The notes: generated from the sequence alone by a model not told the origin. Counted from the first letter of the stretch, positions 8,680 to 17,236 are shown. The stretch: DNA of 64,000 nt from Saprospiraceae bacterium (GCA_022841745.1 JALHQW010000043.1:1-64000), one strand, 5' to 3'. Program-made: numbers and translations.

Positions 8680-10038
8680 TTATTCAAACACAAACCGGTA
8701 AGAGGCCGTTGTGCCAGCCGTGCCCTCCCAACGGGGCCCTTCCCGCAGCAGTCGAACGGCTTCGTCTTTGTAGGCTTGCGGGGCATCGCCCTTGGGGTTG
8801 AAGTCGGAGAGGCGGCCATCGGCTTGCAGCGTGAAACGCACCCTTACTACCTGTTTGGGGCGGGGTAGCTTGTCGGCCTCCGGATGGCGCAGGTTGTTGG
8901 ACACATATTGCTTGAACTGCTTGAAGCCGCCCACGGGCTGGAGCGACTCGTAGGGTGGCTGCTCGTCCGATGCTTGTCCGTAACCGGTTACCACTACTTC
9001 TGACAAGGAAGCCTCATTCTCCGCCAGCTCAACATCTATCTTATCGTTGCTGCCAAGTGTCACCCGCAGCGGATTATAGCCCGTAAAGCTGAATTCCAAG
9101 GCGGTGGCCCCTGCGGGCAAGGTCAGGCTGTAAGTACCGTCAACGTTGGTCACAGCTCCAGCGTTCGTCCCACTGGCCACCACGCTTGCACCAATGAGCG
9201 GTGAGCCGTTGCCGTCCGTCACCTGGCCTGTGATTTGGCGAGCTGCGTAGTTCTGCTTTTTGGATGCCTTGGCCAAATCTTCCTTGGCGGGGGCAGATGA
9301 TGGGGCCACTGCAACGTCCTTTGCCTTGTCATTGACTCCCGACTTGCCTTTTCCGGCGCTTTCTGGTTTGGCTTGGCTGATAGCCTCCGCTTTACGGCGT
9401 ACCTCCTCTTCCATCTTCATTTTTGCTTCCACCTTAGCGTTATTATGTCCCTCTTGGGCAAGTGCATCTTCATCAGCCACATCAGATTTAAGTTGCTCAT
9501 TTGCTTCCGCAATAGCCGAGGCAGGCGCATTGGCCGGCGGTGCCGATGGGACGGGCTTGTCATTTTCTCTCGAAGGTTTTTCTTCAAGTGTGTTTGTGTT
9601 GGGCTGACCATCAGGCAGGGCGCTTTCTTGCTCCGCAAGTTCGGGTTGGATTGAATCGGCCATTGCCGAAGTCGCCTCCGTCGCCATTGGTGGTTCCATT
9701 TGCACGGCATCGGCCACTACCGACTTGTCGCCACCGGCAAACTGCTGCACCACCAACCAAGCCACCACGACAACAGCCAAGGCCGCAGCCGCCCTCAGCA
9801 GGTAGAATCCGGTTCCCCGCTGCCGATGCGTCCGCTTTCGCAAGCCTGCCTTGAGTCGGGTCACATCCGCCGCATGGTCAGCCTCCGACAATGCCCGATA
9901 GCCTTCGATTGCTTCGGCCAAGAAGGGGTCGGACTGCGCAGCGGCATCAAGCTGGCGCTCGTCGTGCCGGTTGGCATCACCAGTTAGCCACCGCAGCAGC
10001 GGCGCTAGAAGGGACTTATTTCGCTTTTCGGATTCCAT
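8680..10038 (-). CDS. Anti-sigma-like / CarboxypepD / TonB C-terminal hybrid membrane protein
   Basis: This 452-residue protein has four parts. Residues 1-70 resemble the cytosolic segment of Bacteroidota anti-sigma or sigma-regulator proteins (LLRWLTGDANRHDERQLDA). A single membrane helix, LLRAAAALAVVVVAWLVV, lies at about 82-100. A long Ala/Lys/Glu-rich low-complexity linker follows. Then comes a carboxypeptidase-regulatory-like domain (ITGQVTDGNGSPLIGASVV...SEVVVTGYG) and a TonB C-terminal domain (RVRFTLQADGRLSDFNPKGD). It lies just downstream of the sigma-factor gene. A role as sigma regulator with periplasmic TonB-type contacts is inference. The linker is long and probably extended or disordered. 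Confidence 0.8.
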   Translation of the reverse strand: MESEKRNKSLLAPLLRWLTGDANRHDERQLDAAAQSDPFLAEAIEGYRALSEADHAADVTRLKAGLRKRTHRQRGTGFYLLRAAAALAVVVVAWLVVQQFAGGDKSVVADAVQMEPPMATEATSAMADSIQPELAEQESALPDGQPNTNTLEEKPSRENDKPVPSAPPANAPASAIAEANEQLKSDVADEDALAQEGHNNAKVEAKMKMEEEVRRKAEAISQAKPESAGKGKSGVNDKAKDVAVAPSSAPAKEDLAKASKKQNYAARQITGQVTDGNGSPLIGASVVASGTNAGAVTNVDGTYSLTLPAGATALEFSFTGYNPLRVTLGSNDKIDVELAENEASLSEVVVTGYGQASDEQPPYESLQPVGGFKQFKQYVSNNLRHPEADKLPRPKQVVRVRFTLQADGRLSDFNPKGDAPQAYKDEAVRLLREGPRWEGTAGTTASYRFVFE

Positions 10039-10070
10039 TTATTTTTTAGCGCAACTGGGGAATTGAACAG

Positions 10071-10107
10071 CCTATTCTCCAGTCACCAGTTACCAATCAC
10101 CAACCGC
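10071..10107. repeat. Single-arm tandem-word tract (CAATCAC type) entering a coding end
   Basis: CCAGTCACCAGTTACCAATC and related units lie between the sigma-factor gene and its neighbour. The tract reaches into the sigma-factor gene: its last residues (VGDW) and stop codon are encoded by the repeat units on the minus strand. Confidence 0.6.
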
Positions 10108-10695
10108 CCTCACCCCGTTCTTCTCCAAGCAGATGCGCAGGTTGCGCCTGCCATTCTGGATATTGGAACGAACGAGGCCAAGGGCTTCGCCGCTCATGTC
10201 GGCTATTTCCTTGTACGATTTGTCTTCATAATAAAACTGCTCCACGCAGTGCCGTTGCTGCACAGGCAGCTTTTCGATGCAATTTTTCAGGGCGGCCTGC
10301 TGTGGCTCAGCCTCCAGCACGTCCTCTGGATGCAAAATCCCGGAAGAATGCACAACCTCCGCCTGTGCGGCGGGCGTCATTTCATCGAAAGAAACGGTGT
10401 GGTTCTTTTTGCGGAGCTGCATGAGGCAGTGGTTCTTTGCCACAACGTGCAGCCACGGGCGGAACTGGCGGATTTCCTGCGTCCGCACCTTCTCCACGAG
10501 TGTTTCAAAAATGGCCATCACGGCATCCTCAGACTTGGATTTTTCCTTGAAAAATTTGAGGCAAACGCCATACACCAACTCCACGTACCGCTCGTACAGT
10601 GTGCCAAGTACCTCCAAATCGCCGGCCCGCTGGTATAATAGCACCAGTTCTTCGTCCGATTTTTCAGTGATGTTTCTCCTTAGGAATTTGAGCAT
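10090..10695 (-). CDS. RNA polymerase sigma-70 family (ECF-type) factor
   Basis: A 201-residue two-domain sigma factor. Region 2 (LYERYVELVYGVCLKFFKEK, then SEDAVMAIFETLV) should bind core polymerase and the -10 region. Region 4 (LPVQQRHCVEQFYYEDKSYK, then EIADMSG) is the helix-turn-helix for the -35 region. It is co-directional with the anti-sigma/TonB hybrid 51 bp downstream, the usual arrangement for a regulated ECF sigma. The target regulon is unknown. The C-terminal VGDW is encoded by repeat sequence and is likely not conserved. Confidence 0.9.
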   Translation of the reverse strand: MLKFLRRNITEKSDEELVLLYQRAGDLEVLGTLYERYVELVYGVCLKFFKEKSKSEDAVMAIFETLVEKVRTQEIRQFRPWLHVVAKNHCLMQLRKKNHTVSFDEMTPAAQAEVVHSSGILHPEDVLEAEPQQAALKNCIEKLPVQQRHCVEQFYYEDKSYKEIADMSGEALGLVRSNIQNGRRNLRICLEKNGVRAVGDW

Positions 10696-10923
10696 GATGG
10701 TTGTGTTGGCTGGGCGAAGATAAAGAGATTTACGATTTTGGGTTTAAGACTTATAGTTCGGCAATTCGCTGAAAATCAATCGCTTGCAACGATATTGGCC
10801 AACAACCTAATTTAATGGAACTCCACGACTGTCCTTTGTGAATGGTTTCCTTCTTGAAATACTAATGCACGAAATGGCCACACCAACTATTTTGCCTTGA
10901 CGATGTTTTTTTGCCTTGATGCC

Positions 10924-10952
10924 TTGGTGGGTAAACCACCTGTATATCTTTG
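10924..10952 (+). promoter_or_regulatory. Bacteroidota-type promoter of the first rhomboid gene
   Basis: A TTG at 10924-10926 is followed after an 18-bp spacer by TATCTTTG at 10945-10952, a full match to the TAnnTTTG -7 consensus. Transcription would start near 10958, about 30 bp before the ATG at 10988. This rules out the longer upstream start of that frame. Confidence 0.65.
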
Positions 10953-10987
10953 GCCTCTCAACCACTTTGTTTAATCAAAAAGAAAAA

Positions 10988-11665
10988 ATGGGCAACTTAT
11001 ATATCACCGACGTGGTGAAGCATTTGTTGATAATCAATATTTTGGTCTATCTGGGAACGCAACTGCTGGGTGAACCGGATACGGCGACCCAGCAAGCGCT
11101 GATAACTGGGGAACTGACGGACTTGGATGCTTGGGGTCGGTTGAAGTTTGCTGTTTTTTATCCCACCTCCGAGTTTTTCAGGCCATTCCAAGTCGTTACC
11201 TATATGTTCATGCACGGCAACTTGACGCATATTTTCTTCAATATGTATGCGCTCTACATGTTCGGGACGGCTGTGGAATCGGTATGGGGACCCAAGCGTT
11301 TCTTGTTTTATTACCTTTTCACGGGCTTTGGGGCACTTGCTTTGCAAATGATTGTCCAGACCATAGAGTTCAATAATGGCGCACCCGCTTGGGCAGAGAA
11401 CGTGCCCATGCTCGGCGCTTCCGGTGCAGTTTTTGGAATATTGGCGGCCTACGGGATGCAGTTCCCGAACAGCGTGGTCTCCTTGCTGTTTCCGCCCGTG
11501 AGCTTGAAGGCGAAATATTTTGTGCTCATCTATGCTGCCATCGAAGTCGGCTTGGGCCTCAGCCCGTTCCAAACCGGGGTGGCGCACTTCGCCCATGTAG
11601 GCGGGGCGCTGTTCGGCTTCCTGCTCATCTGGTACTGGCGGAAGCGGGGCGAGCGGTTGTACTAA
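10988..11665 (+). CDS. Rhomboid family intramembrane serine protease
   Basis: An integral membrane protease that cleaves transmembrane substrates. The 225 residues span six hydrophobic segments. Catalytic Ser is in GASGAVFGIL and His in HFAHVGGALFGFLL; the fold-specific HGNLTHIFFNMYALYMFG (HxxxN region) and the loop-1 WGPKRFLFYYL are present. The start at 10988 is chosen because the promoter overlaps the longer upstream frame. A second rhomboid follows, separated by a tandem-word hairpin. Confidence 0.92.
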   Translation: MGNLYITDVVKHLLIINILVYLGTQLLGEPDTATQQALITGELTDLDAWGRLKFAVFYPTSEFFRPFQVVTYMFMHGNLTHIFFNMYALYMFGTAVESVWGPKRFLFYYLFTGFGALALQMIVQTIEFNNGAPAWAENVPMLGASGAVFGILAAYGMQFPNSVVSLLFPPVSLKAKYFVLIYAAIEVGLGLSPFQTGVAHFAHVGGALFGFLLIWYWRKRGERLY

Positions 11666-11666
11666 T

Positions 11667-11750
11667 AGCTTCATTGTTACATGGCTTCATTGTTGCCCGC
11701 ATAACATGTTCCATGATGCCATGAAACAATGAAGCCATAAAACAATGAAA
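11667..11750. repeat. Tandem-word hairpin (CAATGAAA type), copy A
   Basis: The left arm (GCTTCATTGTTACATGGCTT) and right arm (ATGAAACAATGAAGCCATAA) are complementary tandem units. The central part, TTGCCCGCATAACATGTTCC, is nearly identical to the centre of the hairpin at 50936-51062, 39 kb away. It lies between the two rhomboid genes. Confidence 0.85.
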
Positions 11751-11778
11751 ACCCCTTATTTTTGCAAAAAACTCGAAT

Positions 11779-12720
11779 ATGTTCAGCTCAATTTGGGAAG
11801 ACATAAAAGCTCAGTTCAGCCACGGCAGCATGCTGACCCGCATCATTTGGGTCAACGTAGGGGGCTTTCTGTTGCTCCTGTTTTCCAAGCTGATATTGGG
11901 CGGGATGGACAGTGGTGCCGTTTATGAAACCTTCAAGCATTCGCTCATCATTGGGTCAGACTGGAAGCACAACCTGACGCACCCGTGGGTCTTCATCACG
12001 CACATGTTCCTGCACGAAGACCTCTGGCACTTGCTCTGGAACATGTTGGGCCTCTACTGGTTTGGCCGCATCGTCGGTGACTTGCTCGGCGACCGCCGGG
12101 TGCTGCCGATGTATCTGTTGAGTGGCTTAGCGGGTGGCTTGGTATATTTTGCAGTGGCAAATATTGGGGGCGGGGACCTTGGTTTCGGCTCCTATGCGCT
12201 CGGGGCTTCCGCTGCTTTCATGGGGCTTTTGTGCATAGCCGGGGCAACGGCACCCAACTACTTGATTCACCTTTTCATCCTTGGCGAGGTGCGGCTGAAA
12301 TTCATCGTCGGCTTCTTTATCGTCATGGACCTCGTCGCCATCTCCAACAACTTCAGCTCTGGAGGCAGCTTCGGCCACCTCGGCGGGGCGTTCATGGGTT
12401 TCCTCATTGCGCAGCAACTGGGTCACGGCAACGACTGGACGGCTCCTGTCAATCGGCTGTTGGATGGTATCACTTCGTTCTTTGGGAACCTTTTTTCCAA
12501 AAAACGGCCAAAGCCGACAACTGCCTACCGAAGCCCCGATTTGAAGAAACAACCCGCCGGTAGAACCGAGCGCCGGGCCAGCCGCCGCCCCACCGAAACA
12601 ACCGGTGATATGACATACCAAGAGCAATTGGACGCCATCCTTGACAAAATCAAGCTGACAGGCTACGAGAGCCTTTCGGCCGCAGAGAAGGAATTCCTCT
12701 TTAATGCAAGCAATAAGTAA
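11779..12720 (+). CDS. Rhomboid family protease with C-terminal cytosolic tail
   Basis: The 313-residue paralogue of the preceding gene. Rhomboid core: HEDLWHLLWNMLGLYWFG (HxxxN), catalytic GASAAFMGLL, and SFGHLGGAFMGFLIAQQ with the His. After the last helix comes a basic, proline-rich linker and a C-terminal helical tail (TYQEQLDAILDKIKLTGYES) that occurs on many Bacteroidota rhomboids. It is co-directional with the first rhomboid; the two probably form one transcription unit. Substrates are unknown. Confidence 0.92.
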   Translation: MFSSIWEDIKAQFSHGSMLTRIIWVNVGGFLLLLFSKLILGGMDSGAVYETFKHSLIIGSDWKHNLTHPWVFITHMFLHEDLWHLLWNMLGLYWFGRIVGDLLGDRRVLPMYLLSGLAGGLVYFAVANIGGGDLGFGSYALGASAAFMGLLCIAGATAPNYLIHLFILGEVRLKFIVGFFIVMDLVAISNNFSSGGSFGHLGGAFMGFLIAQQLGHGNDWTAPVNRLLDGITSFFGNLFSKKRPKPTTAYRSPDLKKQPAGRTERRASRRPTETTGDMTYQEQLDAILDKIKLTGYESLSAAEKEFLFNASNK

Positions 12721-12726
12721 GCATAA

Positions 12727-12812
12727 AAGGAAAGGGGCTTACCGTTGTTACTTCAGATTTTCAGGAAGGGCCACCCTACTTTTTCCTTTGTACTTCGTAC
12801 TTTTTCCTTTTA
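12727..12812. repeat. Tandem-word hairpin (AAAGGAAA/GTAC type)
   Basis: A short left arm, AAAGGAAAGG, pairs with a right arm built from CTTTTTCCTTTGTACTTCGT and ACTTTTTCCTTTT. It lies between the second rhomboid and the EEP-family gene and shares its word with 4313-4396 and 59835-59917. Confidence 0.65.
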
Positions 12813-12816
12813 ACAA

Positions 12817-13869
12817 TTGAAGCTGCTTAAAAACATACCTCGTTGGTCAAACCTTTTGCTGATACTGGTCACCCTGCTGGCTTATGCCGCACCTTTGGTA
12901 AATCCTGAAAAGCTGTGGCACTTAACTTTTCTTGGGTTGGCCTATCCGTTCCTATTGTTCGGAAACCTGTTTTTTGCCATTTTCTGGGGACTGCGCCGCA
13001 GCAAATATGCCCTGTTCTCTATCGGTTGCATCATCGCAGGGCTGGGGTATTTGGGCAGTTTTTTCAGTTTGAACCTTGCTGGAGGCATCCCTAAATCCAG
13101 CAAGAACTTCACGGTGCTGACCTATAATATTGCTTCGCTAAGTGGCTATGGCTGGAGCGATAAAGAGACGGATAAAAAGTTGAAAGCGGAATTCCTTGCC
13201 TTTAGTGGCAGCATTGAAATGCCTGACGTCTTCTGCGTACAGGAAGGCAAGGGCGAGCGGTTCATGGAACTGGTGCGGCAGACCTTCAACTACCAGCACA
13301 TCCACAAGTCGAAGAACACCATTATTTTTTCCAAATACCCCTTTGAGAACAAGGGCGAAGTGCCTTTTGAAAACACGACCAACTCCTGCGCCTGGGCCGA
13401 CTTAAAAACGCCCAACGGCACGATGCGGGTTTATGATGTACACCTCCAATCCAACAAACTCGGACAGACTGCCGACCGCATTGCCACCAAGGGAGATCTG
13501 CGGGAACGGGGCACCTGGCGTGACATCCGCTTCGTACTGAGCCGCTACCGCAACGCCGTTCGAATCCGAGCCAATCAGGCACAGGCAGTGGCAAGGCACA
13601 TGGCAAAAAGCCCCCACCCGGTCATACTGCTTGGCGACCTGAACGACCCGCCCGTGTCCTACGTCTATCGGTTGCTGTCAAAAAACATGCAGGACAGCTT
13701 CTGCGAAAAAGGGTTCGGCATCGGCTCTACGTTTGCTGGCAACCTGCCTTTCCTTCGCATAGATTATGTGCTGCCCGATTCCCACTTCAAGGTGCTGCGC
13801 CACCGGGTACTTGATTCCAAACTTTCCGACCACTACCCTGTGCAGGTGACGCTGCGCTGGGCAAAGTAG
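12817..13869 (+). CDS. Endonuclease/exonuclease/phosphatase (EEP) family membrane-anchored hydrolase
   Basis: The 350-residue protein begins with two to three membrane helices (SNLLLILVTLLAYAAPLV, LAYPFLLFGNLFFAIFWG, CIIAGLGYLGSFFSLN), followed by an EEP catalytic domain. Visible motifs are FTVLTYNIASL (metal-binding Asn), VQEG (Glu), VYDVHLQSNKLG (D-x-H), PVILLGDLNDPP (G-D-x-N), and RIDYVL...SDHYPV (D-H). The substrate could be a phosphodiester in nucleic acid or lipid; it cannot be assigned. The frame starts with TTG directly after the repeat; no ATG gives the complete first helix. Confidence 0.85.
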   Translation: MKLLKNIPRWSNLLLILVTLLAYAAPLVNPEKLWHLTFLGLAYPFLLFGNLFFAIFWGLRRSKYALFSIGCIIAGLGYLGSFFSLNLAGGIPKSSKNFTVLTYNIASLSGYGWSDKETDKKLKAEFLAFSGSIEMPDVFCVQEGKGERFMELVRQTFNYQHIHKSKNTIIFSKYPFENKGEVPFENTTNSCAWADLKTPNGTMRVYDVHLQSNKLGQTADRIATKGDLRERGTWRDIRFVLSRYRNAVRIRANQAQAVARHMAKSPHPVILLGDLNDPPVSYVYRLLSKNMQDSFCEKGFGIGSTFAGNLPFLRIDYVLPDSHFKVLRHRVLDSKLSDHYPVQVTLRWAK

Positions 13870-13885
13870 GCCCCTCCCATCGCTG

Positions 13886-13920
13886 AATGCAGGTATTTTC
13901 ATTGCATGGCTGCATTTTTT
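13886..13920 (+). terminator. Weak stem-loop terminator after the EEP gene
   Basis: A 7-bp stem, AATGCAG (13886-13892) and CTGCATT (13910-13916), with a 17-nt loop and a T run. It starts 16 bp after the stop codon. Confidence 0.5.
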
Positions 13921-14617
13921 CATGCTTTCTAAGGGCATTTTTAAAACATGGCAAAATTATTGTAATTGAAAGATACCATCTTTCGAGTATGTTGTCAATT
14001 GATTGAAAGATGCTGCCGACGACCTTTTTGCCGTCGGTTCTCATGAACAAAATTACACCCATGAACATTGCTACCTCCCACGTGTGGGGTATGTCGCTGG
14101 CATTCCACGCCCGCAAATACTCCTACGATTTTCAGCCTTGGTACACTTGGTTGAAACCCTTTTGCAAACCCCTCGTACAAACTCCCGTTTTCAACTACCA
14201 CAAGGAGGCTTTACTGATGGCTATAGACTTGCTTTTGGCAGTGGCGATGACCCGCCCTGCAGGAGGCCGGAAGCGGTTTGCCAATACCCCAACCGTTTGT
14301 TCAATGGGTTATAATCCTGTAAATGAAAAGCGCATTTACACTATTGTAAAAAATGAATTTGAAAGTAGCTTAGGCGTAAATGACTGCTAATCACGCCTTT
14401 TCAAAACAGGTAATTTATGAACTCTGTGACAAACCGAAAAAACCATTTGATTTTCGATTACTATTTTTTGTAAGACATTGAAAATCAAATAATTGCAATC
14501 GTCAAACCGTTTCCTCATGGATGCCTACCGTACCGTAATTGGTTGCGCCCACACGAGGAATATGTGCGATAAAGTCTTTTATCTTTAACCACTATTTTTC
14601 ACTAAAAACAGCTGGCT
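13921..14617. other. 700-bp gap without a supported gene
   Basis: Frames here, including one of 126 codons at 14010-14390, show no known motifs and an amino-acid content unlike the neighbours. Visible structures are a small hairpin GAAAGAT-ACC-ATCTTTC near 13968-13985 and an 11-bp inverted repeat ATTTGATTTTC (14445-14455) / GAAAATCAAAT (14480-14490). Near 14580 a TATCTTTA box could be the -7 element of the TPR gene that starts at 14618. Confidence 0.5.
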
Positions 14618-16027
14618 ATGGGGCAATCCAATACAAACGACCGTCAAGCCATTTTCAACCTGATTTTAAAATATGAAACCATGTCGGAGAAAAATCAGGT
14701 GAAATTTGCCAACCTTCAGTCCTACCACAACCTCGTGGACTACTACGAGCAGGAGTGCCTGCTCGATAGGGCACTGGAAGTAATTGACCATGCCATCGCT
14801 CAGGCTGGTTACCAGCCCAGTCTCTTCCTAAGGAAGGCAGAATTGCTGCTGGAAAAAAAGGAAACGCTCCAGGCACTTTCCCTGCTCGACCTTGTGGATG
14901 TGCAGTCGCCGGGGCTACTCCGCACTGCCACGCTGCGGGCCGAGGGCCTTACCATGATGGGGCTGCACCAACAGGGGCTTGCACTGTTGGATGGACTGCG
15001 GAACGTTGCCCATGGCAAAGACCTAAGCAAGGTCTATGTCTGTGAGGCACTGATTTACGACAACCTGCGGGACTTCGAGCACATGTTCTACGTGCTGAAG
15101 GCTGCACTTGCCGAAGATCCTTCCAACACCGAGGCCCTTTCGAGGATGTGGTACGTGGTGGAATATGCCCGCAAGCACGAAGAGAGCATTGAACTGCACA
15201 GCAGGATAGTGGACGAAGACCCTTACAATGCCCTCGCATGGTACAATATAGGTGCATCGCAGTCTTACCTCTGCAACTACGAAGAAGCCATCGAGGCTTA
15301 TGAGTATGCTTTTTTGGCAAAGGACGATTTTGAGTTCGCCTACCGGGAATGTGCCGAGGTCTGCTTGATGACTCGCAATTACCAGAAGGCACTTAGCTGC
15401 TACCAGGATGTGCTGGAGCGCTTTGAGCCAGATACGGACTTGTTCCTCAACATCGGTAAGTGCTATTCAGAAATGGGCAATTACGTGGTGGCCCGTGATT
15501 TCTTCCAGCAGGCGGTGGCCTTCGACCAATACAATGCCGAGGCCCATTTCCATATCGGGCGTTGCTTCGGTCGGCAAAAGGACTGGCAGCGTGCGGTGGT
15601 GGCTTTGCAAAAAGCCGTCAGGCTCGATGACCGAAACGAGGACTACCTCTCTGCCGTAGCCGAGGCGTACCAGAACACGGGCAACCTGGCAAAGGCACTG
15701 GATTTTTACAAAGAAGCCGCCGATGCAGCGCCAGAAATGCCCGAGCATTGGCTCAACCTTGCACTCTTCCTCATGCGCCAGCGTCGGTTCAATGAAGCAT
15801 TGGAGGTATTGGACGAAGCCGACGAGCATACCTATGGCCCTGAGATTCTCTACTGCCGCAGTGCTTGCCTCTTCCAGATGGGCAACAAATCGGAGGCACT
15901 TCACACCCTTGAAGAAGCCCTTTACGAAGATTTTGATGCCCACACCACGCTCTTCAAGCTGCTGCCGGTACTGGAAAAAGACAAGGAGGTGAAAGCGGTG
16001 ATTTCGATTTTCCAGCCAGAACCATGA
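14618..16027 (+). CDS. Tetratricopeptide repeat protein
   Basis: The 469-residue soluble protein consists almost entirely of about 12 TPR units. Clear ones are ALAWYNIGASQSYLCNYEEA, LFLNIGKCYSEMGNYVVARD, AEAHFHIGRCFGRQKDWQRA and PEHWLNLALFLMRQRRFNEA. There is no signal peptide, so it is probably a cytosolic scaffold or partner-binding protein. It has its own upstream leader of over 500 bp and is followed by a tandem-word hairpin and a strong terminator. No specific role can be inferred from the neighbours. Confidence 0.9.
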   Translation: MGQSNTNDRQAIFNLILKYETMSEKNQVKFANLQSYHNLVDYYEQECLLDRALEVIDHAIAQAGYQPSLFLRKAELLLEKKETLQALSLLDLVDVQSPGLLRTATLRAEGLTMMGLHQQGLALLDGLRNVAHGKDLSKVYVCEALIYDNLRDFEHMFYVLKAALAEDPSNTEALSRMWYVVEYARKHEESIELHSRIVDEDPYNALAWYNIGASQSYLCNYEEAIEAYEYAFLAKDDFEFAYRECAEVCLMTRNYQKALSCYQDVLERFEPDTDLFLNIGKCYSEMGNYVVARDFFQQAVAFDQYNAEAHFHIGRCFGRQKDWQRAVVALQKAVRLDDRNEDYLSAVAEAYQNTGNLAKALDFYKEAADAAPEMPEHWLNLALFLMRQRRFNEALEVLDEADEHTYGPEILYCRSACLFQMGNKSEALHTLEEALYEDFDAHTTLFKLLPVLEKDKEVKAVISIFQPEP

Positions 16028-16137
16028 AAGATAAGTTTCGAGCTACGAGTTTCGAACTACGAGTTATGAGCGGGTAAGCCTCAAGATGCCTTCGAAGCCA
16101 CCATTTCTAACAACTCGAAACTGGCAACTCGAAACTG
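16028..16137. repeat. Tandem-word hairpin (ACTCGAAACT type)
   Basis: The left arm repeats GTTTCGAGCTACGAGTTTCG units; the right arm repeats AACTCGAAACTGGCAACTCG. It lies immediately after the TPR gene. Confidence 0.7.
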
Positions 16138-16169
16138 AAAAAAATAACTTACTGCCTATCATATATTCA

Positions 16170-16250
16170 GCTTCCGGTAGAAAGGAAACGGAAGCGCCTC
16201 ACCCTCGGTGGAAGAACGATGTCTGAGCAATTGGGCATCGTTCTTTTTTT
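16170..16250 (+). terminator. Double stem-loop ending in a strong terminator
   Basis: First stem GCTTCCG (16170-16176) / CGGAAGC (16189-16195). Second stem AAGAACGATG (16212-16221) / CATCGTTCTT (16236-16245), followed by a T run to 16250. The second is a classical rho-independent terminator for the TPR transcript. The two hairpins together, about 110 bp after the TPR gene, could alternatively be the 3' part of a separate small RNA. Confidence 0.75.
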
Positions 16251-16349
16251 GCGCAGCACCTTAGCCATGTCCCCCGCTTGTGTTTGGAACATTTTTTGAA
16301 AGGGAAGTGCGATGGAAATCATCATCCCCGCCATTTTTCAAAAACAACT

Positions 16350-17153
16350 ATGAAAAAACGTAGCTTCCTGTTCCTTGCTGCCAGCCTGGCATTCTTCACC
16401 GCCTGCAACGAGGCTCCCAACAAAGTTATCAGTATCAACCCAGAAGAATTGACCACCGAAGATGAGGTTAAGATTGGGAAGGCATTTCAGTTGGCGCTGG
16501 AATCCAACGACGACGCTTTCAATATCCTTGACAAGTCGGAGTACCCTGAAGCTTATGCCTATGTGGAGCAGTTGTTCGACGCCATGCTGAACACCGCACC
16601 AGTGCAGCGCCGACTTGAGTTCAACTGGTCGGTGAAAATCATCCACGACGACGACGTACGCACGGCTTTTTTCTTGCCGGGCGGCCATTTTTATGTCTAT
16701 ACTGGTTTATTGAAATACCTTGACTCGGAAAGCGAACTGCTCGGAGTCATTGGCCACGAGATGTACTACGTGGACACCGACCTGCTCATCAACCGCATCA
16801 AGCAAGAATACGGTGGCGTCATGCTCGGTGACCTGCTACTGGAAAACACAGTGCCAGAGCTGCCCGATTATGCGGAGGAAGTGCCGCACCTGACGTTTAG
16901 CGAATCAAAAGTCGTGCTGGCCGATTCTTTTGCCGTTGAAATGATTTGCCCATTCCTGTACGAGCCATCGGGCATCAAAAAGATTTTGGAAAGGGCAAAG
17001 GAGGAGGAAGTGCCACCGCTTTGGTTGGAATCACGACAGGGCAAGTACGATACCCGCATCCAGCACCTGAGCGCAGAAGTCGCCAATTGCGGTCTGCCAG
17101 GCGTTACCAATGAGGAGAATTACGGGAGGTTTAAGGTGGAGTATTTGCCTTGA
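16350..17153 (+). CDS. M48-like lipoprotein with degenerate zinc motif
   Basis: A 267-residue predicted lipoprotein: MKKRSFLFLAASLAFFTAC with the lipobox cysteine at residue 19. The region FFLPGGHFYVYTGLLKYLDS followed by LLGVIGHEMYY is laid out as in M48 metalloproteases (PGGxxxVxTGLL, then HExxH), but the second histidine is replaced by tyrosine (HEMYY). The third ligand region is around FSESKVVLADSFAVEM. It is therefore either inactive or uses other ligands. The ATG at 16350 is chosen for the complete lipoprotein signal; the open frame extends 24 codons further upstream. Confidence 0.75.
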   Translation: MKKRSFLFLAASLAFFTACNEAPNKVISINPEELTTEDEVKIGKAFQLALESNDDAFNILDKSEYPEAYAYVEQLFDAMLNTAPVQRRLEFNWSVKIIHDDDVRTAFFLPGGHFYVYTGLLKYLDSESELLGVIGHEMYYVDTDLLINRIKQEYGGVMLGDLLLENTVPELPDYAEEVPHLTFSESKVVLADSFAVEMICPFLYEPSGIKKILERAKEEEVPPLWLESRQGKYDTRIQHLSAEVANCGLPGVTNEENYGRFKVEYLP

Positions 17154-17173
17154 CAATCATTTTCAACAAAATA

Positions 17174-17220
17174 AAAAGGGCTTTTGAGTGGGAATTAACC
17201 GCTCAAAAGCCCTTTTCTTT
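17174..17220. terminator. Bidirectional terminator
   Basis: A perfect 15-bp stem, AAAAGGGCTTTTGAG (17174-17188) and CTCAAAAGCCCTTTT (17202-17216), with T runs on both strands. It lies between the convergent M48-like gene and gcvT and should stop transcription from both sides. Confidence 0.9.
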
Positions 17221-17236
17221 TGCTCATTACATAAAA

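Noticed and set aside
10916-10987. Upstream extension of the first rhomboid frame
   Set aside because: It overlaps a consensus promoter, so the first 24 codons cannot be part of the normal message.
13555-13575. GTTCGAATCC, a T-loop-like sequence suggesting a tRNA
   Set aside because: It lies inside the EEP-family coding sequence and no acceptor or anticodon stem can be folded around it.
14010-14390. 126-codon open frame in the gap before the TPR gene
   Set aside because: Amino-acid content is unlike real proteins of the window, no motif is visible, and competing frames overlap on both strands.
16160-16200. Resemblance to SRP (4.5S) RNA because of GGAAACGGAAGC
   Set aside because: The conserved asymmetric-loop and GGAA tetraloop arrangement of SRP RNA is not present.
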